In this document: positions 1 through 13,300 of the stretch, one piece after another
How the letters are laid out: each line of letters begins with the position of its first letter
How positions within the stretch are numbered: position 1 is the stretch's first letter
Source: Leptasterias polaris
Taxonomy: Eukaryota; Echinodermata; Asteroidea; Forcipulatida; Asteriidae
Assembly: GCA_037783415.1 (NCBI GenBank)
Contig: JAZGTN010000035.1
Span: forward strand, 868,001-932,000
DNA length: 64,000 nucleotides
Direction of reading: 5' to 3'
The notes under the pieces: generated by a model
Told to the model about the DNA's origin: nothing
The model's database searches: none
The model's input: the letters and a program-made list of their open reading frames with translations, nothing else
Translations under genes and position numbers: made by a program

Positions 1-38
1 TCTTTCATATTTGTAGAATAATATTGATTTTGTCAAGT

Positions 39-450
39 ATAGACCCCTTGCACAACGCGCAGCGCACTCACATGCGTCTATCCTGTCCGCCATTTTGGGG
101 GTCAAAATCTTATACAAACATGCACAAAAGAGAGTTGACTCCCAAAATGATGCACATTGTTCGGAGGTGCGTTCGGCGTTGTATAAGGGGTCTATAAGGG
201 GTCTATAAGGGGTCTATAGAAATCAATAGACCCCCTTGCACCTTGAGAGTGTGACGTCATATGCAAGGGGTCTATAGACCCCTTGCACTGATGTCACATG
301 CAGCTACTGTTTGTCCATGGTCTGCCATTTTGGGAGTCAATTTGCATGTACGGATATAGTACGACTCTCGCCTAAGTGCATTTTAGCGAAAATGCACATT
401 GCACAGTAACACACGGGTAATCCGAGTTCCCAAAATGATGCAACCAAGAT
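39..450. mobile_element. MITE cluster with TATAGACCCCTTGCAC ends
   Basis: Inverted copies of a terminus TATAGACCCCTTGCACAACG occur at 39 and, reversed, near 200-220, where AGGGGTCTATA is repeated three times. A second, degenerate copy runs to about 450. Both contain a CCATTTTGGGAGTCAA-like interior. Related elements occur at 41831-42038 and 48851-49060. Non-autonomous DNA transposon family, superfamily not assigned. Confidence 0.65.
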
Positions 451-527
451 TTATCAGGAGTAATGACGTCAAGTGATTTCGGGTCAGTAAAGTGTACAGT
501 TAATTTCTAATATGTTATCGTTTTTAA

Positions 528-742
528 TATGGTTTTTACCCTTACACTAATGTGTTTTAAGCACTTTAGTGTAATACTCAGTACTTAACTGAGTTCTGTG
601 AAAAACTCCACAGGCAAATCACTTGGGTGGGATTTCAACCCACGACCTTTGCTTTGCTAGAGCAGATGTCTTACCACTAGACCACCGAGCTAGCCCAATG
701 GCTAGAGGCAGTTCAAATCCTTACATTAAAGTAAGGAAATTT
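528..742 (-). mobile_element. tRNA-derived SINE (type A)
   Basis: On the minus strand it has a pol III A box (TGGTCTAGTGG) and B-box-like GGTTGAAATCC about 45 bp apart, followed by TGTGGAG and AGTACTGAGTA motifs shared with other copies here. It ends just before the first MPDZ coding exon. Confidence 0.75.
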
Positions 743-772
743 ACTTCTATTAAATGTTATTGTTATTGTTAG

Positions 773-1349
773 ATACCCAACATGCCGTGGAGATGCTTTA
801 CGGCATGCAGACCGAGCTCCAGCAAACAGGTGACGAAGAGCTCGGCCAGCAACTCAGCGACATGATCAACATGATGGAAAGTCCCCTCTTCACCCAGCTG
901 CTGACCCTCCAGCAATCCATGAGGCAGCTCAGAGACCATGTGGAGTCCACTCCGCCCGGTCAACCCGTCGGAGAGTTTGACTTCACCCCGAGCGGTGACC
1001 TCGTCTTTGAGGAACCACCCAAACCAGAGCCGGTCGAACAGCCAGGCCCGGCTCATCCCTATGCTTATGAGAATGAGATCAACTTGGAAGACGAGATTGG
1101 GAAAGTCGAGGTGGCTGCCAGGGAGGAGAGCGCTCCGCCGCCCGTGGTAGCAGTAGATGAGTTGGACACTGACGACGCCTTGTTGGATTCTATCGCAGAG
1201 CTGGCCATGGGACGGGAGGTGACCACGGTGAAGCTGATGAAGCCAGAGAAGGGTGGTCTCGGGTTCAGTGTGGTTGGGCTGAAGAGTGAGAACCATGGGG
1301 AGTTGGGTATCTTCGTTCAGCAGATTCAGCCCAATGGTGTAGCAGAAAG
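773..1349 (+). CDS. MPDZ: MPDZ exon a: L27 domain, linker, start of PDZ1
   Basis: Acceptor AG at 771-772, donor GT at 1350. The L27 helices run from about DTQHAVEM to QLRDHVES and contain the family-typical [13 protein letters not shown]. An acidic/proline linker follows, then the first PDZ1 strand with GLGFSVVGL. The exon ends in phase 2. An in-frame ATG at 754 would give an N-terminus about as long as vertebrate MPDZ, but the LLLLL it adds comes from a TTA/TTG tract next to a SINE. I therefore prefer a splice acceptor at 772, at about 60:40. Confidence 0.85.
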
Positions 1350-4300
1350 GTGAGCTCTTTCAATCAACATGGTAAAGTTTTGATGAAAAACATTTGAGAC
1401 TAAACATTTTTGGTGAAATTTCAACCTACAAAATTACATTATTTAAAAATCCTACCGATCAATCAGCCTGATAATTATTTTGTGTCCATAATTCAAGAAA
1501 ATTTCTTAAATTGGTTTTTAAACTATCTTGTTGAGATTATCTCACATTTGGTACTTGATATGTGGCATGGTGTACCCTGCCCCCTATTGTGTATCGTAGG
1601 ACGCCCTGTATTCAGGGCGTCCCTGAAATCGAGGCAAATCTTTTACCTCTCTGCGCGCGATGTAAACAGTCCCTAGATACAATTTTTGTGGTTTGACTTG
1701 CCAAGCAAAGAGTCTCCTCTCATTTGACCAAAACTTAGAAACATGTAAGGCTCCACTGGTTAGTTGCACTTGCAAATGCAAAAAGTTGTTTGATTTTAGG
1801 CATTTCTGCAAGGTACAAAAATATGTCATACTGTCGGGGCCATAAAAATAAAAAAAATTCCCACCGAAAAAGTTTAATCAAACACTTTTTCAATTCACAA
1901 TTCACGATGATCAAATCATGTGACTGAACATTCTGCTGAGCATTCTGGGGGAAAAAATACAGAGGCTTAAAGAAGCCACGTGCCTTATATCATTTTCTAA
2001 TAGTCTGGATAATTTTTTTTTGTAACACTCTATCATTTTTGTTATTAATATTAAAATTTAAACATCAGCTTTGTGATTCGATTATCACTGTTTATTTATA
2101 TGCTTTATTATAAATGTTAAGAAACATAAAAAGACACAAAACTAAATAAAAATAAGATTTGAAAGCCAAGAATTAGTTACATTATTTGTTTTGGTTTTTT
2201 TTGTTTAAGTTTTTGAAAAATACCATGGTTATTTTTAAAACTAAATAAAAAATATGTTGAATAAAATGAAGAAAACTGCTGGCTATAGAGTCATACACTA
2301 AGTCTCACAGAACACTTGTAGTCACTGCAGATGTTTCTTCCACGTATGGCTTCACCCGGACACCATACTTTCTTGTTTGCATCGAAAACAGGTCAAACTC
2401 AAAACAAATGGGACGCTATTGAAGTCATCGAAGATCGGTGCGTGGTGTGAAAGTTTCAATGTCCATCACGTTTTAATATATGTTTGCATATTTCTTATAA
2501 ACAAAGGAAGGTAATTAGGGCATCAGTTGATTATGGAATTTTTTATTTTTTTTTCAATTCAAAGAAAAAGGCATACTACATCGAAAACCGGACAGGGGAG
2601 GATACTCATTGTGTGCTTGCAATCTCAGGAATTCTTTAGAGGGGGGAGGCACACGGACTTCATTACAAGAAGAACAGAGTGTACGGGAACTGAACATGGC
2701 GGGGGGGGGGGGGGGGGGGGGGGACCCAGTGCCCCATATTTGGCCTACCTGATATTATCTCATCATGAATATACACCTACTTCATCACTGGTTAGTTTGA
2801 GACGTCAAACGGTGGACGGTTTTAATAAATATACTCTTCCAGAAACCATGGTCCGACTACCCTTTAAAAACTTCCAACACCCTCACCAGCACACAAAATA
2901 AAGATTCTACTATTTAATATCATCCTTTATGTAAACCTGTCTATGATTTGTAACAGTGCCTCCCCTAGGCCTGCTAAATTCAACAAAATGCTCCAGTTGG
3001 TAAAAGTTGTTTTCATTTGAATTGTACTTAGCAGTCAGCTCAAATCCCAAAACTAGATGCAGTTTGTTGCATTAGCAGCCATACATGCCGTATGATTTAA
3101 CTTAGGTGTTGGATTTGTTGTATTTAGCAGTTGTTGTTTTTTGTTTTGTTTGTTTTGTGGGGGGGGGGGTAGGTGTGTGTGTGTTTTTTGTTTATTTATT
3201 TATATACATATATATATAATATTTTTTTATTATAATTTTTTTTGAGGGGCAATGTTTTGGGGATGGATTCTCATGTACTTGGCAGTGTGCGTGGCTAAAG
3301 TCACCAGACTGCATAGTGTTGCATGTAGCAGGGAAAGTAACCAATGGCAATCCTAACACTACAGATCATTTAATGCATAATGCAACAAACTCACTTGTTG
3401 CATTTTGCTGCATTCAGCAGGGTTTTCATTTCAACTGTGGTGCATGTGGTTGTATTTAGCAGGGTGTTTAGAGACAACCTAATGGGGGTGTAGTGTTTTC
3501 AAGATACTTAATGATGAGTTTTTTCTTTGATTATACGACAGGAATGGAGATCTACATGAGAGTGATCAGATCTTAGCTATAAACGGCCATCTCCTGGATG
3601 CTAGCGTCTCTCATCAACAGGTATGCTGCAAACAAACAAAATTAGGGAAATGAACTTGAAAGATTAAGGTGCAGTCTACATGTTGTAGCTTGTGACTAAT
3701 ACAGGCAATTCACAATACATTGCGCCCTCTACAGCTTACCCCTAAGCAGCAATGCTCCCTAAAAGCGGTCGATTTAAAACAAACAAGCTAACAAATTTCG
3801 CTCATTTCCCAAAACTTGAAGCATTTCAGGCAAGAAAGAAATTTTATGTAAAAATTTCCATCATTCCACTCTTTATACCATGTAAAGTTATGTGCAATTT
3901 CTTTTTCTTTTTTCGGAGCTTAATTTGTGAAAGTGTTTCAGTTAACTGTTCAGAAACTTTGTGTTGGCTCACGTTTTGAAACAAATTTAGGGGGTGAGAA
4001 GTGGAAAAAAAAATCTAGATATTGGAATGCAGCTTGATGGTTGAGTAGTTAAGACATGTGCTCTACGTTGCTGTTTTGGGGGGTTGGAATCCTACCCAAG
4101 TAGTATGCCTGTGATTTTTTTTGGGCAACAGAACTCAGAAAGCACCGAGTATACACATCTGCGTGTGGGTAAATCCAAGAAAAATATTCTATATCCACGA
4201 GGCAATTCTATTATTACATCTGTGACATTTTTGTTTTTCCATTAAAACAAAATATTAAAAAATTGCATTTTATGATAACATTGTTTGGATTACAGTTCAT

Positions 4301-7300
4301 TTTGTTTGAGTTATTTTTTCATTTTTTATTATTTGTACAAGGCCATTGAGATGTTGCAGAAGGTTAAAGGTCTGGTGGAGCTTGTTGTGGCCAGGGGGGT
4401 CTTCCAGCTTCCTGAAAACGCCAGGAAAGACGCTGACCAACCCAAGGAGGAAGAACAGCCGACTAGCCCCGAAAAGGTAAACGATGGGTTTTAAATGAGT
4501 GCCATTAATTACTATTAATACTATTTGTTCAGCCATTACAATCGCAAAATAAAGATATTTAGTGGACTGAGAGTCAACATTTGAACAAAGACTCAAGACT
4601 TCAGTCATGAATTTACTGGCCCCATGCTAAACTCACTGGCCCTGGGTCTGTGGTATTTCTAGCCCTGAGGACATCAAATATTTTAATGGAATACCCAAAA
4701 GAGCAAACATAATAAGTCATGCAAGTCGATAAAAGTATCTCAAATTTTGTAATTGACATCCCTTTTGATTGGTCCGAGAATGTGTCTTATCTTAACCCCC
4801 TACAATTTGTAATACATTATTTTCAATCCCATACAATTTTTTATACATTTTACTTTGTATGCCCAGCTGAAAACGCTACAACAGCACTCAAAGGATGTGC
4901 ACAGTTTTGTGACGGTCAAGACTGGGTATAGTGTTATATTTTAAATCCTGGAAAGTAGGCTAACATCTGCTCCTTTTAGGGGTCGGCTCACAGTTCTGAT
5001 TCTTAATTTGGATTGGAAACAGCTAAGCGGTTTAACGGAAGTCATAAATTCCTTTAAACTGTTATTTTAAGAAAATAAATGTAGATGCATAACCCTAAAT
5101 ATTTATATGAATAACATATTCAATTTCACAAGTACCAGTAAAAACAAGATGCAACTTGTTCAGAACGTTCTTTACGTACCACATTTCGTCCTGTCAATAT
5201 TCACAGCAGCCTGAGGATGTCCAGATTGAACCACCTCAACATGAGATCCAACAGATTGAGTTATACAACGACGGCTCCGGCTTGGGATTCGGCATCGTCG
5301 GTGTCCGTGACGTTGGAATCATGGTGAAGACCATCCTACCAGGAGGCACTGCCGACAGGGTAAGTCCAACCATAATAATAGAGTGCCTATATGTACATTG
5401 TAAAAGCACTTTTCACAATTAACTTTACAAAGTTAAAAAGCAAGAAGTTGAGTACAATGTTGTAAAAACACAGATGAAGATTGAAACTGATTTTAAGAAC
5501 ACATGTGATGTGTTTCCAAGAATGGTACTAAAGCATGCATATATTACTAAACGTGCAATTTGAATGCTTAGCTGTAATTTGCAGGGCACCAGTCACAAAC
5601 TGTATAACATAGTGTATTGATTGGTAAGCTGTTTTTGCTCAGTAAAGTGTTTTCTGCAATTGGCAAATTTTTACGCTGAACAGCCTTAAAATATTAACTC
5701 CGATGGTGACTAGAGGATAGTAATTCAAACCATCTAGAATAAAATTTGACTCATTTTAAACTCACCAATTCTTTCCAATTATTTTACAATGAACCCATAA
5801 CAACTTCCTCTCAATAATGGAAAAATCTCAAATCCTACACCAAGTTACTAATCTTGACGTAGTCCATAAAGTCTAACAACTCACCAGTTCTACCTAATAA
5901 TTTCTGTCGCCACAGGATGGGCGTCTGCAGAGCGGAGACATCATTCTACAGATTGGCGACACGCCCCTCCAGGGTATGACCTCTGACCAGGTTGCCATGG
6001 TGCTGAGGCAAGCAGGAAGCCATGTGCGACTGACTGTAGCCAGGAGTGCCTTTCCTGTGGTGGGGGCGCCTAAAGACACAGAGCCCCCTATCCAGCTAGA
6101 GCCGCTCATACAGCCTCAACAGATGACCGAAGACCATTCACAGCCACCGCCCCAATTAGAATTGGTAATGAATGTTTCTCCCTTTATTTAATCATTACTC
6201 TCTAGGCCCATTTGCCAACTGGTGACCCCAATTATAGTAAATGTGCCACCAGTGTGTCCGACCTTGTTCCTCCTATCAGGATGTTTGAGCGTGAAACCAG
6301 GCTTTCTGCTTCTTCTCACTCACCCCATACACTCTTGCTTTGCTGAGATGTAGAACAAAGAACCATTCCAACAGCCTTATTCCATATATACTGCATCTCT
6401 TTGGAACTCCTTGCCTGGTGCATGTTTCCCTCCATACAACAATCTAGACTGTTTTAACAGGAATATCAATTTATACTTTCAGCTATCCCCGAGTTATTTC
6501 CATCTTTAGTACTTTCTTCTTATAGCCCCTTACCAAGACAGGCTTTTTATATCGTTGTTTTGGGTGAACTTGTATGTGAACAATTTGAAAAATTAAAATA
6601 ATCCTCCAATATTCTCCTCTCTTATGTAACTCCACACAAACTTGTTTGCGTTAGGGTAAGATTAGAATGCGTGATCCAGTGATAAGCAATGGGTCTACAG
6701 CCATCATTCCTTCTTAATCCTTTAATTTGGCAAAGAGGATATAAAAGGATTTGTGAGGTGAAGGATTAATGATCAATCTCATAAGACTTTGATCGTGCTT
6801 TCAACTTTTTTGTCGTGCGACCTCTCCACAAAAGCAACAATGACTACTGTTTGTCACTTAACCACCTTTTCATCGGCTATGTTTATAGTTTTCTTGAAAC
6901 TAGGGAGACCGCCATCATTTGGGGCTAGATGGACCAGTTGGTAGAGTGCTGGAGGTCGCAGGTTCAATTCCTGCTCAAGTCAATTATTCTTTGTTCAACC
7001 CAAAATTATTTCAAATTTACCCAGTCAGTTTCCCTTGCGGTTTATTACTTGAAAGGAAACTCGATAAGTAAAAGAAATATTTATTACTTATGCTCTAAAG
7101 GTAATAATAGAGTTTGTAAAATTGACCTTTGAACACAAGCTTTTTGCTGTGTAAGAATGCTTGAGTGGTCAAACAATGTGGGCACCAGTGGTTGGTTATG
7201 TCAAAAGAATTCAGTTATGAGAGGGTTAACAAATTATTATTATTTTTTTAAGTGTTGTATTTGTCTCCAACAGGAGGAGGAATTGGAAGGTGTTAAGATG

Positions 7301-10300
7301 TTTGATGTTGTCTTAGAGAAGGAAGCTAAGGGTCTAGGTATAACCATCGCTGGATACGTCAGAGATGTTGCCACAGGTCAGTTCATATAAGATCAAGGTT
7401 TCCGATGACTCCCTGTAATCAATCTCTTTTATTGAGTGCTTGGTTCTGAAAAGAACCGGCAGTTTGCTTGACGTTTACTTGGTTTGAGGGTGGACAATCA
7501 ATATTAGGTATTGGAAGTTGACAGTTTGTCAACTTCCAATACCGAGGGGAGCTAATATAACCTATCCACCCAAAATAAACCATGTTATATTATGGTTGGT
7601 TGTTTGTTTGGTTTTTGTTTGTTTGCTTGGTGTTTTTTTTTGCGTTTACATTTACACTGGTTTTATAATTGTGGTTTTTTTTTTACATAAAAAGGTAAGT
7701 ACTTAAGTGTACTTTTTGTACAGGTAACCAACGCCTGTGAAGCATGGTTTGTGTGCAGCTAAGATGTTAGCACAAAGCCTGTACCGTGTGTAAAATAAAG
7801 GTTCTCACCCCATACACTCTCGCTTTGCTGAGATGTAGAACAAACAGCCATTCTTCCAACAGCTTTATTCCCTGAACTGCATCTCTTTTAAACTACTTGC
7901 CTGGTTGGTGCATGTTTCCCTCCATACTAGAATCTAGACTGTTGTAAGAGGAATATCAATTCCTATTTACAGCTGCCCTGAGTTTCGTTTCTTTCATCTT
8001 AAATGTTCTCTTCTTGTAGCACCTTACCAATAGTGGATTTTAGCCTTGTTTTGGGCAAACTTTCATGACAATTTATAAATATATATTTTTTTAAAGGTTC
8101 AGATCTCTTACAGGTGTTAAGAGGTGTGGTAGAACTCAAAATCCCAAAATCAATTAAGGTTATTTTTTATGTTTTAGGACAAGTTTCTGGAATCTTTATC
8201 AAGAAGATTGCGGAGGGGAGTGCTGCTGATCGTAACGGCAATGTCAAAGTCAATGACCAAATTATTCAGGTAAGGAGAAAACATCACAAACCAATGTCTT
8301 AAAATATTCCAAACTGCTAACTCGAGTGGTACTTCTAGAAAACAAATTCATTTAGGTGGACAAGGAAGTAGGTTTGGAAGTAGGTTTGGAAGTAACTGGG
8401 GCATCGGGTTGGCTCAGTTGTTTCTTGCCCTGCATTTCACCTCTCTCGACCCCTGGTTCGAATCCCACCTCAGACTGGAGCCTTGCATATGGATGGGGTT
8501 TGTAGTCCCTGCCTGATTGCATGGGTTCCCCCCCCCCCCCCCAATTTGGGGTTTTCCTCCAACATCTAAAACTGAACATCTCTTCTCCTTTCCTGTTCAC
8601 CATCCTGTAAGTGGCGCTTGCGCTGTTGGATATGTGATAAAAGAAAATACATTTATGTATTTCTTTTACATTTATAAATGTTACTAGTACTCTTGCGGGT
8701 CCAACCGTGTAAATTTCTTTTGGGAGGAGTGTTGGCTCTGAAAAGAGCGGGTGTGGTCGACGTTTCGAACGGTGTACTCGGCTCATCTTCAGGAGAGTCT
8801 ATTGATCGAAACGTCAAGACCACACCGGCTGTTCTCAACCAACACTCCTCCCAAAAGAGATTTGTAAATGATTGTACCTGCAAGTTTGCTTGTAATAGTC
8901 ACTTCCCCCATTCGTATAGACTGTCAAGCTCCCTGAATTTGTTTTTATAATTTATGGTTTATTTCTTTCAGAAAGCATGACTGCCTTTGAATCATTTGTT
9001 TTTGGGACAATTATGCATTCATATAGACCTTTCTATTGCAACATCACAGCCCGAGTTTTTGCCAACCGAGGTTGGAAAACTAAGGAAAGCCATAACTGCA
9101 AATCAAAAACAGATAGCCATAGTTTGTAGCAATGTTACACAAATATTCAAAAATATTTTTGAATTTGTTGGAAACAAATCAATCATGGAAGGGAATTCAG
9201 TTCATAAATCATAACAGAAAATGTTGAATTTCGTCAGAACTTTTTTTTAACACGATTGAATGTTTTGCTAACATTCATGCCAACCGGCGCACTTTGTTTA
9301 TCAACAATAGAAAGGTCTATAGACTGTTTAAAGCGGGGTTCCAAAGTCAAACTGAGTTTTGTGATGCAATCGATTCCCAGTAGATAGAGTCCTTGTGAAA
9401 ATCAGGAAACAAATTACAAGTCTATAACCACGGGTTAATATATGGTGTGAAGTGTCATTTTATTTGATGCTCTTTCAAAATGAAATTTGAAACATGACGG
9501 CATCGGACATCAAAAACAAATGGGTCTTTAGATTCCAAAGAGGAATTGTTGTGCCATTCAGAAGGTCAAATTCAATGCTGATTCGATTGAATATCATCAA
9601 AACTCGGGATTGAAAGCTACAAATTCTCTGTACAGGTCATACATTTGAAATGTGACATCATTGAATATTTTGACAAAAATTGCACTTAAAGGATATCAAA
9701 CACAGTGGTATCATTCATTCATGTCGCCCGCAGGCGGGACCCCCTACGGCGTTTCCAATCTTCTCTATCCTTTATACAGGCAGCCAACTCTGATGTGGTC
9801 TCCGTCCCGGTATCTCTCCTCAGAACACCGACATAATACACACTTTTAATGTGAGGTTAGAGACTTGTAATTTTCCCCCCATATTTGTTAGGTCTCTATC
9901 TTTTGGAAAATGGAGTGGATCCCAAAACTGAGTTTGACCTTGGAGCCCCTCTTCAATTCCCAGAGAAATATGATATAAACTCATAGTATGTTTTCATAAG
10001 GAAAGCAAGACAGTTTCTGAGTTGTTTTTTGTTCTTTGTTTACATTGATCTCAGGTGGATGGGCAGAGCCTGGATGGATTCACCAATGTGGAGGCAGTCG
10101 ATATGCTCAGGAATACTGGCAGTGTAGTTCATGTCAAGCTAGCCAGGCATCCTGAAGGCACTCTGGACATCTCCAATGTTAACATGGAGCGTAAGTTCAT
10201 AAGTGAACCTGATAATCTATTTTATTTTCCAATTTTATTTTATATGCACCCTGGTAGCGGCTATCCCGAAGGCTGTGCAAGTTTACTCATTGGAGAGTTG

Positions 10301-13300
10301 GCTGAGTGCCAATAATGATAGCCATTGAGGTCCGTGTAACATTTGTTACTAACGTTATTATTCACTTCCTGTTAATGTATCAGCTAGTGGTTGGTACAGC
10401 ATTTTTTTTCCTAGGGTGACTTCATGTTTAAAAGATGTCTGGGTTTTTTTTGCTTTCTGAGTCCTGTGGGAAACAAATCTACAGGCGCCTACAGAGGGAT
10501 TTGAACCCACGACCTGCAACCAAAGTTCCATCAGATGCGTCATAATGTTTGTGACTTGGGGTCTTCAGTGGGATTCGAACCCAAAACATTGATACAAAGT
10601 ACTTAGTATACAGTGCTACATCGGTGTGAGGGTAAAGCCAAATAATATTCTAAAGCATATTTTAATCCTGCTGACACGTTCTTAAAATGTGCATTCTGAA
10701 ACACTCCTTGCAGAATCTGAGGCAACGGTCAAAAGTGAACACATTCAGCCCACACAGGTTGAGACTGAAGAAGAGGCCCCGCCCGTGGCCCCGCCCGCCT
10801 ACCCACCCCCAGGGGGGATTCTGGAACCTGTAGAGCCCGACCCGGAACCTGAAGTACCAGTGAAGACATATGGTTAGTTTATTGGGGAAAAAATTACTTT
10901 CAAAAAAGACAATGGTGACGCAGAAAATAATAAGATTTTTACATAAGAGTGCAAGGTTTATCTATTTATATAAAGTCAAGAATTTGATAAGAAATGGATT
11001 TGTGAATGTTTTTTTTTTTTTTTTTTACTCCAATAGACGGTGAATTGAGTACTGAGACTGAGGTGCGACTGATCTCGGCGTGGCAAACCATTCTTGGTGA
11101 CGATGTCATGATTGTGGTGAGTTATAATCACACAAAAAAAAATCATTTTCAGGCGGAACAAAGAAAAAACGACTTTGAGCGGGATTTCAACCTGATCTTT
11201 GTTTACGTACTGGGCCCAATTTCATAGAGCTGCTTAAGCAGAAAATATTGCTTAACAAATTTTTGCTTAGCAGAAATGAGCAGGGCTCAATTTCATAGAG
11301 CTGCTTAAGCACAAAAAGTAACTCAGCACAGCAACATTTTGCTTACCAGAATAAGGTTACCAGCCAAACTACCATGTCAAATGTACAATTCTGGACTGGT
11401 ATCCTGCTCATTTCTGCTTAGCAGACAATTGTTAAGCAATATTTTCTGCTTAAGCAGCTCTATGAAATTTGGCCCAGGATACCAGTCACAAATTGTACAC
11501 GTGACATGCTAGTTTGGCTGGTAACCTTATTCTGGTAAGCATAATTTTGTTGTGCTTAGCTACTTTTTGCGCTTAAGCAGCTCTATGAAATTGAGCCCTG
11601 GGGTCGATTTCACAAAGCACTAAGATTCAGTCCGAAGATGAGTATCAGTATCAGATGTCAGTATTACCATAGTGATTTGTATTGTGACATCACTCTTTGC
11701 TAAGCAACTACGATGGATTTGCACTGAAGATCAATCTTAACTCCTTGTGAAATCGAGCCCTGGAGCTCTACCAGCTGCTAACTAGCCCTCTGTTGGTGGT
11801 CTCCCTGTTTTGTTGGTAATCTTTGTTCGGGGGGCCCCAGTCAGAAGTCGTACAACTGATAATTCAATATAGCCAAGGATTTATCCCAGTTTACGATACA
11901 ACCTGGAAGGCAGCAGTAAGGGGATCACCTTGAGGGGATGCACATTTTTCTTTGATTATCAAAGACAACCAACATTTAAGTTCTTTTGTCAAAATGCAAA
12001 GAATCTCTCTGTAAAGTCAATGTTATTTGTGTACTGTTTTTTTTAGGGGTGATTGCATAAGAAAGATGGGAACATCAATTGTATATTTAGTTTACGGTAA
12101 TACCATTTGTATCTACTTTGCTGTGTAGATTTTGTTCTTTGAGAACTTGTCTTGCTATTTATTCTGCTGCCGCGGAGTAGATTTCAGAATTCGGGAGATT
12201 AATTAGTTCTGAAAAGAACTGCTGCTTATTAACTACTACCTGGGCGGAAGGTAGGAAATCGGTCGGGACTACTACTTTTGCATAGTGGATCGAGGGGACT
12301 TCTCGTTATTAACTTCACTGCAGCGGAGTGAGTTTTTAATTGGTCTCAATGTTTCGACTAGCTTGCTCTAGTCATCGTCCGGAGACAAATCTACACAGCA
12401 AAGTAGATATGTACACATGGTGTTACCGCAAACTAAATATACATTGATACCTTAACCATGAAATGCCTCAAATCCCATAATCATCAATTGTATTTAATCA
12501 TTCATGTAATAGAATTGGGAGAGCAAATTACCTTGAGAAAAAATAAAAGAACAATTTTATTAAAATCAAAAAATGTGTTTCTTTAATTGATTTTTGTTGT
12601 TGGGGGGGGATGGGGGGATTCATTCATGTGATAGTATTGTGTGAGCGAACTACCTTGAGAAACAAACTATTTTATTTTGAATCAAAGGTGGCACAGCTAA
12701 GCAAGTTCCGGGAAGGAGGTGGACTCGGCATAAGCCTGGAAGGCACAGTAGATATTGATGAATCTGGGGAGGAGGTTAGACCCCATCATTACATCCGCTC
12801 CATCTTAGCCGACGGTCCGGTGGGTCAGAATGCACAGCTCAAGAGCGGGGATGAACTCCTTGAGGTAGGCAATTGGTCACTTTTCTTAAGGGAAAAATGC
12901 AGATCTAAACAAGTGGTAACTTGAGGTTGAACCCCGAATAGCCCCTGAAAACCTCAAAAAACCTTGAGGCTAGCCTGTAGTTACCGTCTGTTTAATTTTG
13001 CATTCCTTCCTAAGACTATTTGTGTTTTACCCATACAGCGATGTATTCATCACTGTATACTCCACAGGCATATTACTTGGGTGGGATTCTAACCCACGAC
13101 CTTTGCCATTCTAAAGCAGACTTAGTTATCATTAGACCACTAAGCTTGACCAGTAGCTAGAGGTAGTTCATTTTAGCATTGGGGATAAAGAACATTATTT
13201 GTGTTTCACCCAGGAAGGTACTGAGTTTATCGTGCTTGACGCTCATTGGTGTAAGGGTAAAACATAAATAATGATCTTCCTCCACGATGCAAATTTAACA

